Shown: piece by piece, positions 54,903 through 64,000 of the stretch
Position numbering within the stretch: the first letter of the stretch is position 1
How the letters are laid out: the number at the start of each line of letters is the position of its first letter
NCBI GenBank assembly: GCA_963575745.1
Contig: CAUYUJ010015282.1
Span: forward strand, 612,651-676,650
Length of the DNA stretch: 64,000 nucleotides
Origin: Prorocentrum cordatum
Taxonomy: Eukaryota; Sar; Dinophyceae; Prorocentrales; Prorocentraceae
Direction of reading: 5' to 3'
Notes under the pieces: generated by a model
Database searches by the model: none
What the model saw: the letters and a program-made list of their open reading frames with translations, nothing else
Told to the model about the DNA's origin: nothing
Made by a program: the position numbers and the translations under genes

Positions 54903-55738
54903 GCAGAACGCTATGTTTCCCCGAACCGGACAGATGGCAGCGTCATCCCCCTTGCGGGGGCCCGCGAAGTGAGACGAGGTCAGATGTGCGGAGTGGGAGT
55001 GGAGCCGTGTAGAGCCGTCTGGACAGTTGCAGGCGGAGGAGGAGGAGAAGGAGGAGAAGGAGGAGAGGGCGGAGAGGCCCCTCGTCCCCCCACCCCCCTC
55101 CTTCCCCCGTTCTCCTCGCACGGGCCCCCCTGACGTTCGCCTGCCAGACAGAGCCCCTGTCGGCGGTCGACCTGTCACTCGGCGTGGTGCCTGCACCTTG
55201 CCGCGTCTTCCAGCGCCCCCTCCCCGCGCCCTCAGAAGGACCGCACATGTCGCACTCGGCGTGCTGCGTGGCAATCCTTTTTGGTTTTTCGCGTCTTGGC
55301 CTCCTCCTTCCGGCCGTGCTCGTCCCTCGCCCGCCATGTCCTCAATGTCACGGCAGGCTTCGTTCCGCTTCGCTCGGGAACGAGCTGTTCCCGCTGGAGG
55401 AGGAGGAAGAGGAGGAGGAGGAGGCGGAGGTGGGGGATGGAGTACCCACGTCGTAGACAGCAGTCGCCCCCCCGTTACCGCCGTTGATCCCGAAGAAGCC
55501 CACCAAACGGAGGAACCCGCGCCCTTCCGTTGACGACTTCCGCGCTCCCCGATTCCAATTTTGAAAATCGGGTGTATCTGCGGGTTTTTGTTGCACTCCT
55601 ACGTCGACAGCGAAAGCAAAATTGAAATGTGGGGCACGGGGGTGGCCCGTCGACGCAGCATCTTTGGATGGGCGTTCTTGTTACGCTAGCTGGGGTACCC
55701 GGTATCCTCCGTGTCCGGAGTTTGATGAGAAGCCACAG
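54903..55738 (+). other. GH20 intron between the GWDE and AWRG exons (GC-AG, 836 bases)
   Basis: Begins GCAGAACGC and ends CCACAG, followed by GAACGCC, so the word GAACGC occurs at both ends. It contains GGA-rich tracts (55035-55070, 55395-55435) but no gene. Confidence 0.7.
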
Positions 55739-55805
55739 GAACGCCACCGTGATCGCGTGGCGTGGAGACAACGAGATGAAGAAAGCGATCGCGAACGGCA
55801 TCCAG
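55739..55805 (+). CDS. GH20 beta-N-acetylhexosaminidase, AWRG exon
   Basis: Joined in phase to the previous exon it reads G-NATVIAWRGDNEMKKAI then ANGIQ. A.V..WRG......A...G is the next conserved GH20 strand-helix after GWDE. The acceptor is CCACAG|G and the donor ATCCAG|GCGGGC (GC type). It ends in phase 0. The following segment (V.SP....YLD, with the last active-site Asp/Tyr) was not found in the remaining 8 kb, so the gene may continue past the window or be interrupted. Confidence 0.75.
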
Positions 55806-58090
55806 GCGGGCTCCTTCGTTGCACCGCCTGCACGGGCAGAGGGCGTCTCACGTCCTCCCGGGTTGCCGTTTCGTCTCCCCTCCGAGCAGCAACCTCAACC
55901 CACTCGGGCCGCCGAAGGAGGCGGCCGAGAGCGGGCCGCGAGCTTGTTTGCGCCGAAGTTATGGGTGGAGCTCCAGCTATGTGCCCAGTGGCTTGCCTAA
56001 CGGGAGCACGTTTTATTTCAGGTTTTGGCAAGTTCATTTGCATGGCAGTCCTCGGAGGACTGTCCTCCCCCCTTCCCTCCCTCCGCCGCTCTTTTGAAGA
56101 TCGCCGGGCACAGAGTGACGTGCGAGAGAGGCCCGACGTGCGTGAAGTGCAGACTTCCTGTCGGGCCTCGCAACGCACATCGGGGCCCCTGAAGAGGGGC
56201 CTCATACGGTCAGGAGTTTTGGTTTGTGTCTCGCTCCGCCAGTTTTGGCCCACTTCGCTTTGCAAAAGTTCCCGACCGTATGAGCTGTATCTTGGCTGCT
56301 TTCTCTCTCCCTCTGTCTATATTTGTATATATATATATATAAAATGCTCTCGCTCTCTCGTCAGGGGTATCGGCCCCCAATCGCCCATTCATCGCCACTG
56401 GAGGCCCGATAGTCCACCCCGACCAGGAGCGTGCGAAGTCGCTATCGGGTGCCTATCGCCGATTTATCGGCGATGTATTGCCGATTCCAGGTCGATGCTT
56501 CCCCCCCTGAGCTGGCCCCCCCAAAGCTTTCCCATTTTTTGCTCTATATTCGGAAGCAGTATCATTTTACCTGTCGTCGTGATGGCTTGGGGAAGCTACG
56601 ATGGCAAGGACGGCTCTTTTTTTGTTCCCCACCGTCTGCTCCCCTCGCAGCGTCCTCCCTCCGCACGTGCGCCTCCGGAGCACACGCTCAGCGCGGCGCC
56701 AGGCAAAGGTCCGGTGCCACCCATCCGCCCGCCGCTACTCCCAAGCCGCCATCCCCACCAGGCTGGATTCCAGGAGATGCCAGCCCATCACATCCTCCAC
56801 CCGCGCGCTGCCCGACGCTCCTCCTCCCGAGCCGCCGCCACCGCAGTCGCCACTTGCCGAGTCCACCCCTGCCCCCCTCCTCACGTCACCTCTGCCGCCT
56901 CCGCCGCCGCCGTACCCCCAGCCCCCGCCCACCGCCCGTGCATGGTAGCTCCCTCCATGGTCAGGCCTGGCGCTTCTTCCGCCACCGTCGCCGTCGCCGC
57001 CAGCCAGCCTATCTCCACTTCTGACGCCACCGCCGCCGTCCACTCCCCCCCAATCCAGGGCCCCGATGTGAGTTGGTGGCGCGCGTGCTTGTGCTTCAGC
57101 CGCGCCCAGCCATTCGTTCCCCCTCACTCTACTTTTTGTTTCTTTTGTTCCTTTTTTTTCTCTCTCTCTCTCTCTCTCTCCCTATGTATATACACACACT
57201 TGTATATCTTTCTGTGTATATATACACACACACTTCATACAGGAAGCAGCATCACTACCTATCGTCGCGATGGCTTGGGGTAGACACCTTGGCAGGGAGG
57301 GCCCCGATGGTTACATGAGTTGGTGGCCCGCGTGCTTGTGCTTCAGTCGTGCCCATCCCATGTCATGTGGACCATCCTTGGACGCGCTTTGGTCTGGCAC
57401 TGGGATGCCGTCCTTGATCGCGCAAAAACGGAAAGGCCCAGGACGATCTTGAGACGCAGCATTGTCTAGTCTTGGAACGCACCGATCTTGAGCGGGCTCA
57501 CGCGGAAGATCTGTGGAGCGTCCAGACTTGGATATTCCAAGTCGGGGGTGATGACCCCCCCAGGGCCCAGGGTGCACCATCTTCGAGCGGGTTCGGGCGG
57601 AATGCGGATGGGACGGTCGTATCATCATATTATATACAATATCCAAAACAGAATTCGGTCACCCCACAAGGAGCCCGTGACGCTCCGCTGTCCATTGTCT
57701 GGCCCTGGGGTGCACACACACCATCCTCGAGTTGGCATTCGCGAAGTGTCGACGGAACGACCAATCTGGGTCCCACATCACGTGAGTTGCCCCCCCCCCG
57801 CCCCCCGAAAAAACACAACAACAGGGTTCCTGTTACGTCGTTTGCCAGTTACCTTCATGAGAATATATAGCGGTGATCGATAGTATAGACATGTTTTCTG
57901 TTGCCAGGGGTCGTGGCTTTTAGGAGTTGGAATACCTCGTACGTTCAAGGAGATCGTGGCCCTGGGAGTGCGGCGCGATGGTCTGATTCTAACTCTTGTG
58001 CCACGGAGTTGACGATCCACGGTGCATGTGATACAACACCTAAGGGGTTGGGGGTAAGTTAGGGCCTCTTGGGCAGTGCGCCGCCGCCTC
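55806..58090. other. No recognised gene; presumed intron or 3' flank of GH20
   Basis: A 553-codon plus-strand frame (55622-57283) crosses this stretch in a phase different from the AWRG exon. It is made of Pro/Ala/Ser-rich sequence and microsatellites and looks non-coding. A (TA)n tract is at 56328-56342 and CT/TATATACACAC tracts are at 57160-57240. Confidence 0.4.
56540..57350 (+). repeat. Imperfect direct duplication, about 0.7 kb apart
   Basis: GGAAGCAG.ATCA, TCGTCG.GATGGCTTGGGG at 56549-56595 recurs at 57242-57280. GAGTTGGTGGC.CGCGTGCTT, GTGCTTCAG.CG.GCCCA at 57070-57112 recurs at 57317-57358. The second copy is condensed, so the two landmarks are about 480 bases apart in one copy and 40 in the other. 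Confidence 0.75.
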
Positions 58091-58093
58091 GTT

Positions 58094-58113
58094 CCGTAGG
58101 TGTGCGGCTCAAG
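58094..58113 (+). other. Second possible relict spliced-leader sequence
   Basis: CCGTAG at the start and GGCTCAAG at the end match the two ends of the dinoflagellate spliced leader, with 6 bases between them instead of 7 and little identity in the middle. It lies about 180 bases upstream of the gag-like frame at 58271. Confidence 0.3.
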
Positions 58114-58489
58114 CGGTTGCTGCCCCAGGAGAGGCTGGGGTGGGGCGAGCGAGCTTGAGGCCTGCGAGCCGCACGCCTTCCCGCTTCCGTGATCCCGGCC
58201 GAGGGTTCATGCCAGACGCATGTTCATGGAGGTCATCGAGCCTGGCCGCTGCTTCCGCCATCAGTGACCCATGAGGACAAGAACGATGGCGGCCCCGCGT
58301 TTCGATTGGTGCGGTGGCTGGTCACAGAGAGCGCGGGAGGCACCGCGTGTGAGGTGGAATGTTTCGGCGCGATCGAGCCGTGCTCCTCTTGGTGGCTCGA
58401 CTCGCACTAGAAGCAAAGCGACAATTTGTTCCTCGCACGTGTGCCGCGGGCATGTGTCGCAGTGCGCGTGCAGAGAACCGTGGGCTGGG

Positions 58490-59610
58490 ATCCAGGTGCT
58501 GCGCGCCCGTATGCCGCAACAGCTTACGGTATATGAGGCAACACATTTTCGCATGGAGATGCTCCGCAAGAACGAGGAGAGCCCCGCCATCCCGCCTGGC
58601 GTCGCACAGGCGGTTCTAGTCGAGGCAGACGGTGACCGTTCCGCCCGAGGCCCCCCCGCTAGCCGCAAGATCGAGGACCCCGCGCGCAATCGCCCGGCGG
58701 CTGCGGACCATGAGGCCGGAGCGCTCGTTGAGATAAGCGACGATGACGAGGACGACGACGCGGCCTTCGAGGAAGTAGAGCGCGGCCGCAAGGATAAGGC
58801 CGAGGACGCGAAGGCGGAAGGAGAGGACAGCTACCAGAAGCGTCTCGGCAGGCTGCGCTCGAAGCTTGCGGAGACGGGCAAGCTGGCCACCGCTGCTCCT
58901 GGCGCCCACTCGCCGTCGGACCTGTCGGCCAAGCCTCTGGACAAGAAGCGGCGGAGGCTCGGCGAGGTGGCCCAGACGCACATCACGGGCCAGGCGCCGA
59001 GCGTCGCCGCGGACAGGGCGCCTGGGCATGGTCAGGCCGACAATTCCGACGAGAAGGTTGTCCTGCGAGCGCTGGCGGGGTACTTGCGCAAAAAGGAGGG
59101 CGGTGATCCTCTCGAGAGTGATGATGATCGCGTGGTAGGCGAGCGTCCCGTTGCAGCGCGGCGGCTCGCCTCCGCGAAGATAGCCATCAAGTCGCCTGGC
59201 CGCCTGGTCGAGAAGGAGATAGAGAATATGGCCCAGTATGTTGATCACGGCAATTCAGGTTCTGATCAGTTCAATGCAGCGGCGGAGAGTTTTTCTTTTT
59301 CTTCGCGCGCTGCGCCCCGTGGGAGATCGGAGAAGATCGGTATTGTGAGCTGCTTGTGTTGTGCGAGTGCGCCGAGCTCATCGTGATGGAGAAGCCGATC
59401 CACTCGCTTGATTACATATTGTCAAGGATTCAGGCGCTGCAGAAGACCATCCGAGACCGCCTTTCAATGCTATGAAATGGCTCGAGCTGGTGGCTCCCGA
59501 CGACGGCGGCCTGAGCTTCTCGATCGAGGACGAGGAGGTCTTAATTGGCATCCAGGCGGCCGAGGTCCGCGTGGCCCAGCCTCGGGGCCTGCTCGGGGTC
59601 CGCGGCTAGG
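58490..59610 (+). pseudogene. Gag-like ORF of a retroelement (one frameshift)
   Basis: The open frame begins at 58271, and recognisable charged sequence starts near MPQQLTVYEATHFRMEMLRK (58511). An acidic stretch (EISDDDEDDDAAFEEVERGR) follows, then GEDSYQKRLGRLRSKLAETG, a basic KPLDKKRRR and KSPGRLVEKEIENMAQYV. After the stop at 59384-59386 the adjoining frame reads MEKPIHSLDYILSRIQALQK. A one-base shift near 59465 gives FNAMKWLELVAPDDGG, LSFSIEDEEVLIGIQAAEVR. The long-helical charged layout resembles gag-like proteins of dinoflagellate retroelements. No RT follows before the minus-strand LINE at 60.2 kb. The assignment is by style and not by a domain. Confidence 0.4.
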
Positions 59611-60205
59611 GGTTCCGCCGGGATGGGGGCGCTGGCTCGCGCGCCCGCCCCGATGGCCAGAGCTGCGGCGGGGGCCCGGGCCCCGGGGCTTTGCCGATCA
59701 CCGGTGTCGGGTCCCCCGCGGGCGTTGCTGCTCTGCGTGAGCGATAAAGGGCTTTGACCACCCCCTGGTCGCCAGCTGTCTAGCCCGGACGGGCCGGCGC
59801 CGGGGGGCGCCTTGCCCGCGCCGACAGACCGCCCGCGCCCCTGGCGGCGGCGCGCCGAGGTGGGCCGCGACGTCATTAGCCTGAACGGGGAGGAGGAGGC
59901 GGCCAAGAGCGACGCGGTGGCCACCCCCGCGCTTAGTCAGTGGCAGGCGAGCGTTGCTTCTCGCACGTGCAGGGGCGGGCCCTGCAAGATGACGATGCGC
60001 GAGATGGAATTGGGGATCCTCACAAGCGCGCAGAGGTAACCTGGTAAGATTGGAGACTGCGCGATGATGTTCCCTGCAGGCGTCGCGCCACAATCGCCGG
60101 AGGCTGGTGTGGGTCGAGACGCGTGCCCTCTACCGGCAAGGGTGCCGGCGCCATTTATCGCTCGGGAGCAGGAGATGCTATTTCTTAAAGCGCAAGGAAT
60201 TTTGC
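59611..60205. other. No recognised gene
   Basis: GC-rich, with short frames on both strands. One (59812-60039) has GEEEAAKSDAV and a possible Cys pair (CRGGPC) and may be a tail of the gag-like unit. Confidence 0.35.
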
Positions 60206-60209
60206 TCTC

Positions 60210-60690
60210 AAGTTATCACGGGTAAATGAACGCGTGTGGGCGAGAGCAGCAAACGGGAAAGGTCACAGACCACTGTGCAACATAACGCCCGGAGTTGCTC
60301 TCCGCACATCGCATCAGTGAGAGGCTCGGCCAACAATGCGACCTGCTGCAGTCTTGGCGGGACCGACAGCCAAGTGATGGCCGTGGCCTGCTCGTTGAGC
60401 ATTGCGGCGAAGCTCTCTGTCAGCTTCGTCCAATGCGCGCGCCGCTGAATCTGCAAGTGGCTCGCAGTGCTCAACAATCCATGCTCTGCAGCGCGGGCGG
60501 CGCGAGTCAGAAGCATACGATATCAATCCGAGTCGCTGTTTAAACTCAGCACCGCAGGCGGGGCACCTGGAGCAGGCTAGATAGCCTCAAATCTCCAGGC
60601 GCGCGCCATGCTTTATTCGCTGGTGGCTTCGGAGCGCCTTCTCGGGCAGGAACGCGTCGCCGCAATGGCATGCATGCGACTTGCGTCCTG
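60210..60690 (-). pseudogene. LINE D: C-terminal C2H2-type zinc-finger tail
   Basis: On the minus strand, in a frame different from the RT, ACHCGDAFLPEKALRSHQRI, KH (60670-60610) has the CxC...F....L..H....H pattern. CSRCPACGAEFKQRLGL (about 60570-60520) has a second Cys cluster. A helical charged tail follows to about 60314 (ALDEADRELRRNAQRAGH). Cys/His fingers after RT are also present in LINE C at 43.8-44.0 kb, suggesting one family. Confidence 0.6.
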
Positions 60691-62400
60691 GGGCGGGGTT
60701 CGGAGCAGCGCGGGCGTCGGGCGCCGAGTCGCAGAAAAAACAATCGACCGTTGAACGATGTCCAGCCGCTTTCGTCGAGCATCATGCGCATCCATGCTTC
60801 GGGGTCCTCGTCGAGTGCGGGCAGGTCTGGGCAGCGCTGATGCCGATGCAAACCGGCGTCGCCCTCGAGCGCAAGAACCCGCCGGAGTTTCTGCCCGCGG
60901 GGGCGCGCGTGCAGAAGCGCGATCAGAGCCCGGGAGCGCTCTCGAACAAGACGCCCGCAGCACTTCAGGCGCATCCTGGCTATGATGCATTCGATCGCAG
61001 GCTGGCGCAAAGCAGATCGCACCTCCCTGTCGCAGCGTTCGACTCGACAGAATCGAGGCTCGTGGAAAATGCGACGAAGTAAGCCCATGCAGAATTCTTG
61101 ATAGAAGGCACTGCACGAAATACAGCTTGTGGGCCTGCGCCACGAGGGCCGATCCAGAGATTTTATGCGATGGCGGTGAATAAGCAGACGTGGTTTTGGC
61201 GGCCTCGCAAGTGGCACCTGCTAAGCTGCGAGCGCAGAGCGACGAGGTGGCGCCGAGATGCTCGCGCGAACTTACCACGCGGATGCGCGCGTCACGGCGA
61301 GGCACTTGTGTAAAGAGCTGCCCCGAGGCGTCGCGACGAGCTTCGCGACGCGCCGTCGCGCGAGTGCCCCGGAACATGGGCAGCGACTCAGTTTTGTTCC
61401 AGGCGGGGCGCTGATCTGCCGATGAAGGTTGAAGGTCTTCAAACACATTGAAAACCGTGTCAAGCAATGCATCGATCTTGCGATCGAGTTCCGCAGGAGA
61501 GGATGCTACGATTGCCGACGCTTCATCGTCAATGAAGGCTGCGTCCAGCACGGACTCGTTGGGGCCGGCGGAGGGGGGGGCAGGGGGGGCCCAGAAAGCA
61601 CCGCCAGCGAGTGGGAGCATTAAAGAAACCCCTTTTTCTCGGAGTCTGCTGGATGTGAGGTCTAGGGCAATGCCACAGACGCTATTAAACGTGGTGGCAC
61701 CTAACTGACAGCCTTGCCGGCCTCCAGCGCGGCCCGTGACGCGCGTGGGCAGGTCTGAAATTTCCGCCCAAGCGCCTTCGTGGAGCGCGCGCATCATCTC
61801 GGCGGCGGCGCCGCCCACTCCCCACTGTTCCAGCAGGTGGCCGTGCTCCGCGAGATAAGTCAACATCCGGTCAGCTGGTTCACTCGAGACGCCCAACGAA
61901 ATCCAGCGAGATCGATGGGAATTTTAGGGCGCCCGCCCCCAACCAAACACCAACTGCCGAATTGCGCGGTCAAGTGCTTTTGTCAAGTCTTCACGTAATA
62001 CAAATACTTGCAAACGTGCAAGCTCGGCTTGATCGATGAGAGAATGCAACAGATGGGGCGCCATGTCAGTCCCCCTGCGAGGGATAGCTCCGCACTGCGA
62101 CTCCGGCCGGTGGGACGCGTGCGCATCGGGGATCGACTGTTGCAACATGCCGCCAAGTCCCTTACTGGCGTGGTCTGCAAGCAAAATGTTGCGATAGTCG
62201 TCAGTATTCTTTGGATCGCCTTTGCGCATGAAAATCTCTTGCGAACGACCTCGCCTCTACTGGGGGGGCCGTGCCCCAGTGGCCTTGACTCTCTCGCTTA
62301 CAGCCGGAAACTTGCATGCCAGAGCAGATTCCCCTGCTTGAAGAAGTTCGGCGGGGATGCCGCCATAGCCAACCCCCTCGTTGCAACCGAGTGCCGCGCG
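60691..62400 (-). pseudogene. LINE D: reverse transcriptase (frameshifted, catalytic residues kept)
   Basis: Reading leftwards, GYGGIPAELLQAGESAL (about 62365-62315) is the usual DGIPAELLQ block. RKGDPKNTDDYRNILL, QCGAIPRRGTDMAPHLLHSL and LREDLTKALDRAI (motif A, Asp near 61987-61989) follow in the frame 62229-61924. Then in the frame 61896-60613 come GGRQGCQLGATTFNS (motif B), AAFIDDEASAIVASS (motif C, FIDD at 61525-61536), WNKTESLPMF and SSREHLGA (the YxHLG block). The order and motifs are those of a non-LTR RT. Three frames are needed, so it is not translatable as it stands. The C-terminal part of the 61896-60613 frame is probably already out of phase with the protein. Confidence 0.75.
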
Positions 62401-62437
62401 CGCGACTCGGGCGGCCCCGGGCCCAATGTCGAGGGAG

Positions 62438-62457
62438 GAGGAGGGGGGGGGGGGGGG

Positions 62458-62492
<35 letters not shown>

Positions 62493-62545
62493 GAGGAGGA
62501 GGAGGAGGAGGAGGAGGAGGAGGAGGAGGAGGAGGAGGAGGAGGC
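62438..62545 (+). repeat. (GGA)n microsatellite inside LINE D
   Basis: A poly-G run and about 27 GGA triplets sit between the linker and the RT. On the minus strand they read as poly-Ser or poly-Pro. The element's coding sequence is interrupted at exactly this point. Confidence 0.95.
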
Positions 62546-63316
62546 GGGGGACGAGAGAAAGGGATGAGGGGGAGGAACGTTCGGCGGCTCCGCGGCCGGA
62601 TGGCGGAGGGAGGCCTTGTTGACCACATCGCCGCAGAAAACATGTGCCACGTGGCTCTGCCATGTTAGTTTCACTTCCTCGGTTGTGGAGGTGAGCGAGC
62701 CGTCGGGTTTGAGTGAGCACTGGCTGGGGCGGTTCGCTCGGCGCCCGAGCGCGCGCACCACGACGCATGCCTGACGAGGGTCATTGACATCAGCAGCACG
62801 GGGCACGTTGGCAGCTAGACAGTCTAGGCACGCTTGGCGGTCTTGTTCAAGCACTGGACGAATCCACTTCGCATCCGAAAAATCACGGCAGTAATGCGGG
62901 CTTCGAGCATGAAGCCTTTGCGCACTTCTGCACGCAGACTGGGCGCAATCAAAAACTCGCGGCGGACGGAAGGGCAAGGGCGCCGCCCTCTCCAGGCATG
63001 GAGGACAAAACGCGCATGCCCCACGGCGTCGCTCGACAGTGGCGGCGAAACGAGCACGGCGCAGGGATGCTATATGTTGTGCCACCTGCCGCACTCGCGG
63101 CGTCATCCATGGCTTGTGCGGTTGTTTAACCGGCGGGCCAAAACTGACAGATGCGGCCCAACGGGCCCACGTGTTCAGCAATGCAACGTGGTCGGCGGCA
63201 TGAACTGATGATGGGGCATCTGGGAACTGCCGCATCAAAGTCTGGAAACACTTTCGGCACGCAGGCACGCGAAGGTTCATTTTGCTCACGCGGAAGAATG
63301 TGGGCGGCGCGCGCAA
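62546..63316 (-). pseudogene. LINE D: linker between endonuclease and RT
   Basis: The frame starting at 63316 encodes a helical Arg/Ala-rich region (VAQHIASLRRARFAATVERR, DAKWIRPVLEQDRQACLDCL). The typical pre-RT block LKPDGSLTSTTEEVKLTWQS then HVAHVFCGDVV follows, i.e. the DG.....E....W..HFA..F pattern. It is joined to the endonuclease by a frame change near 63310 and is broken on the RT side by the GGA array. Confidence 0.65.
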
Positions 63317-63995
63317 AAATCACTGCTTGATGGTCGTCCTTGGCCGACAGCGTGAGGTCGACAGTGTAATCTACCTCGCGAGACGCATTGCGCGCATGAA
63401 TTTCTTCCGGCACAAGAATAGAATCGATGCGATGCGTCGTGGCGCGAGTCGAGGTCCAAGTGGGCCAGCAAGTGCACCGCGCGTTGCGGATGCGGAGTTG
63501 GAAATCCCCGGCGTACAATCGCAGCGAACAGCCGTTATTATTCTCGGCTTCCGGGGTGCTCGGTCCATTTGCAGGTGAGGCTACTGAGCCAACCCTCCCG
63601 TCGGCATCAACTAGCGTGAGCCGCGGGATATCGTGAGAGCGCTGCATCTGCTGAGCGACGCGGGCGAGCTCGGCCCACCATTCGGCGCGCGCGCCAACAG
63701 GCACGACGCCCGTCGGAGCGCGGGCAACTAGAAAGCCAAGCTCGAGAGAGGCAATACGAACAACGGCATGCAAAATGCACGGGGGCACCGCATGCCAAAG
63801 AAACACGCTGGCGCGACGATGCACCCAGCACTGGACGCCTAGACAGCCGTCCGCCTCCGCAGCAGCAGCCAGCATTGTGCAATGCTGGCCTTCGGTCTGC
63901 TCGGAGTGGGGGGGGGGCCTCCCCTCCTGGATGCCAACCGCATCCAGGCTTCGCTCATCAAACTGCTGCTCAAGCAGCGTGACCTTCCTACGCAT
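63126..63995 (-). pseudogene. LINE D: endonuclease (EEP/APE-type), 5' end outside the window
   Basis: Reading leftwards from 63995: VGIQEGRP (catalytic Glu, residue 24), LGFLVARAPTG, LTLVDADGRVG (Asp in the D.N/D.RVG motif, residues 130-132), ENNNGCSLRLYAG, CTCWPTWTST, HRIDSILVPEE (RID, residues 188-191) and LSAKDDHQAVIFA (DDH, residues 220-222). This is the full order of the EEP endonuclease that nicks target DNA in non-LTR retrotransposition. Protein-like sequence is lost after residue 230, where the frame shifts into the linker. The N-terminal few residues and any ORF1 lie beyond the right edge. Confidence 0.75.
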
Positions 63996-64000
63996 GCAGA

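Noticed and set aside
55622-57283. Longest open frame in the window (553 codons, plus)
   Set aside because: Low-complexity Pro/Ala/Ser sequence crossing (TA)n and (CT)n tracts. It overlaps the AWRG exon in a different phase and shows no domain.
62201-62668. Poly-Gly, poly-Glu and poly-Pro frames
   Set aside because: Translations of the GGA array inside LINE D.

Overview
The window looks like nuclear DNA of a dinoflagellate. It is GC-rich and very gene-poor, and is filled with microsatellites, minisatellites and decayed retrotransposons. The few recognisable exons are bounded by GC-AG or GT-AG introns with an AG|G acceptor. Two stretches resemble the dinoflagellate spliced leader. No prokaryotic gene organisation, tRNA, rRNA or CRISPR array was seen. 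All homology calls come from reading motifs by eye; no search was run.

The one host gene I can support is a glycoside hydrolase family 20 (beta-N-acetylhexosaminidase) gene on the + strand. Eight pieces lie in collinear order over about 48 kb: 7668-7721, 8672-8795, 11262-11365, 14757-14817, 25301-25420, 46868-46906, 54813-54902 and 55739-55805. They run from the RG.LDVSRHFFP core strand, through HWHLTDD, the PEIDVPGH motif and the catalytic HVGGDE motif, to the GWDE and AWRG motifs. The first five join in phase without a stop, as do the last two. The 5' end, at least one exon on each side of the HVGGDE exon, and the 3' end were not found.

Layout: 0.2-6.1 kb holds two direct repeats (A and B) flanking a decayed minus-strand reverse transcriptase (RT). 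6.2-15 kb holds simple repeats and the first four GH20 exons. 15.3-23.4 kb holds fragments of at least two LINE-type elements. 25.3 kb is GH20 exon 5, and 25.9-32.9 kb is a broken DIRS-like (tyrosine-recombinase) retrotransposon carrying a nested repeat insertion. 33-42 kb is dispersed and tandem repeats. 42.0-44.2 kb is a third LINE with C2H2 fingers. 44-54 kb contains minisatellites and the GH20 catalytic exon. 54.8-55.8 kb holds two more GH20 exons. 58-59.6 kb is a gag-like retroelement ORF. 60.2-64 kb (minus strand) is a fourth LINE with endonuclease, RT and zinc fingers, running off the right edge.

Most of the mobile DNA between 8 and 55 kb would therefore sit inside GH20 introns. Every retroelement shows frameshifts or stops and is probably inactive.
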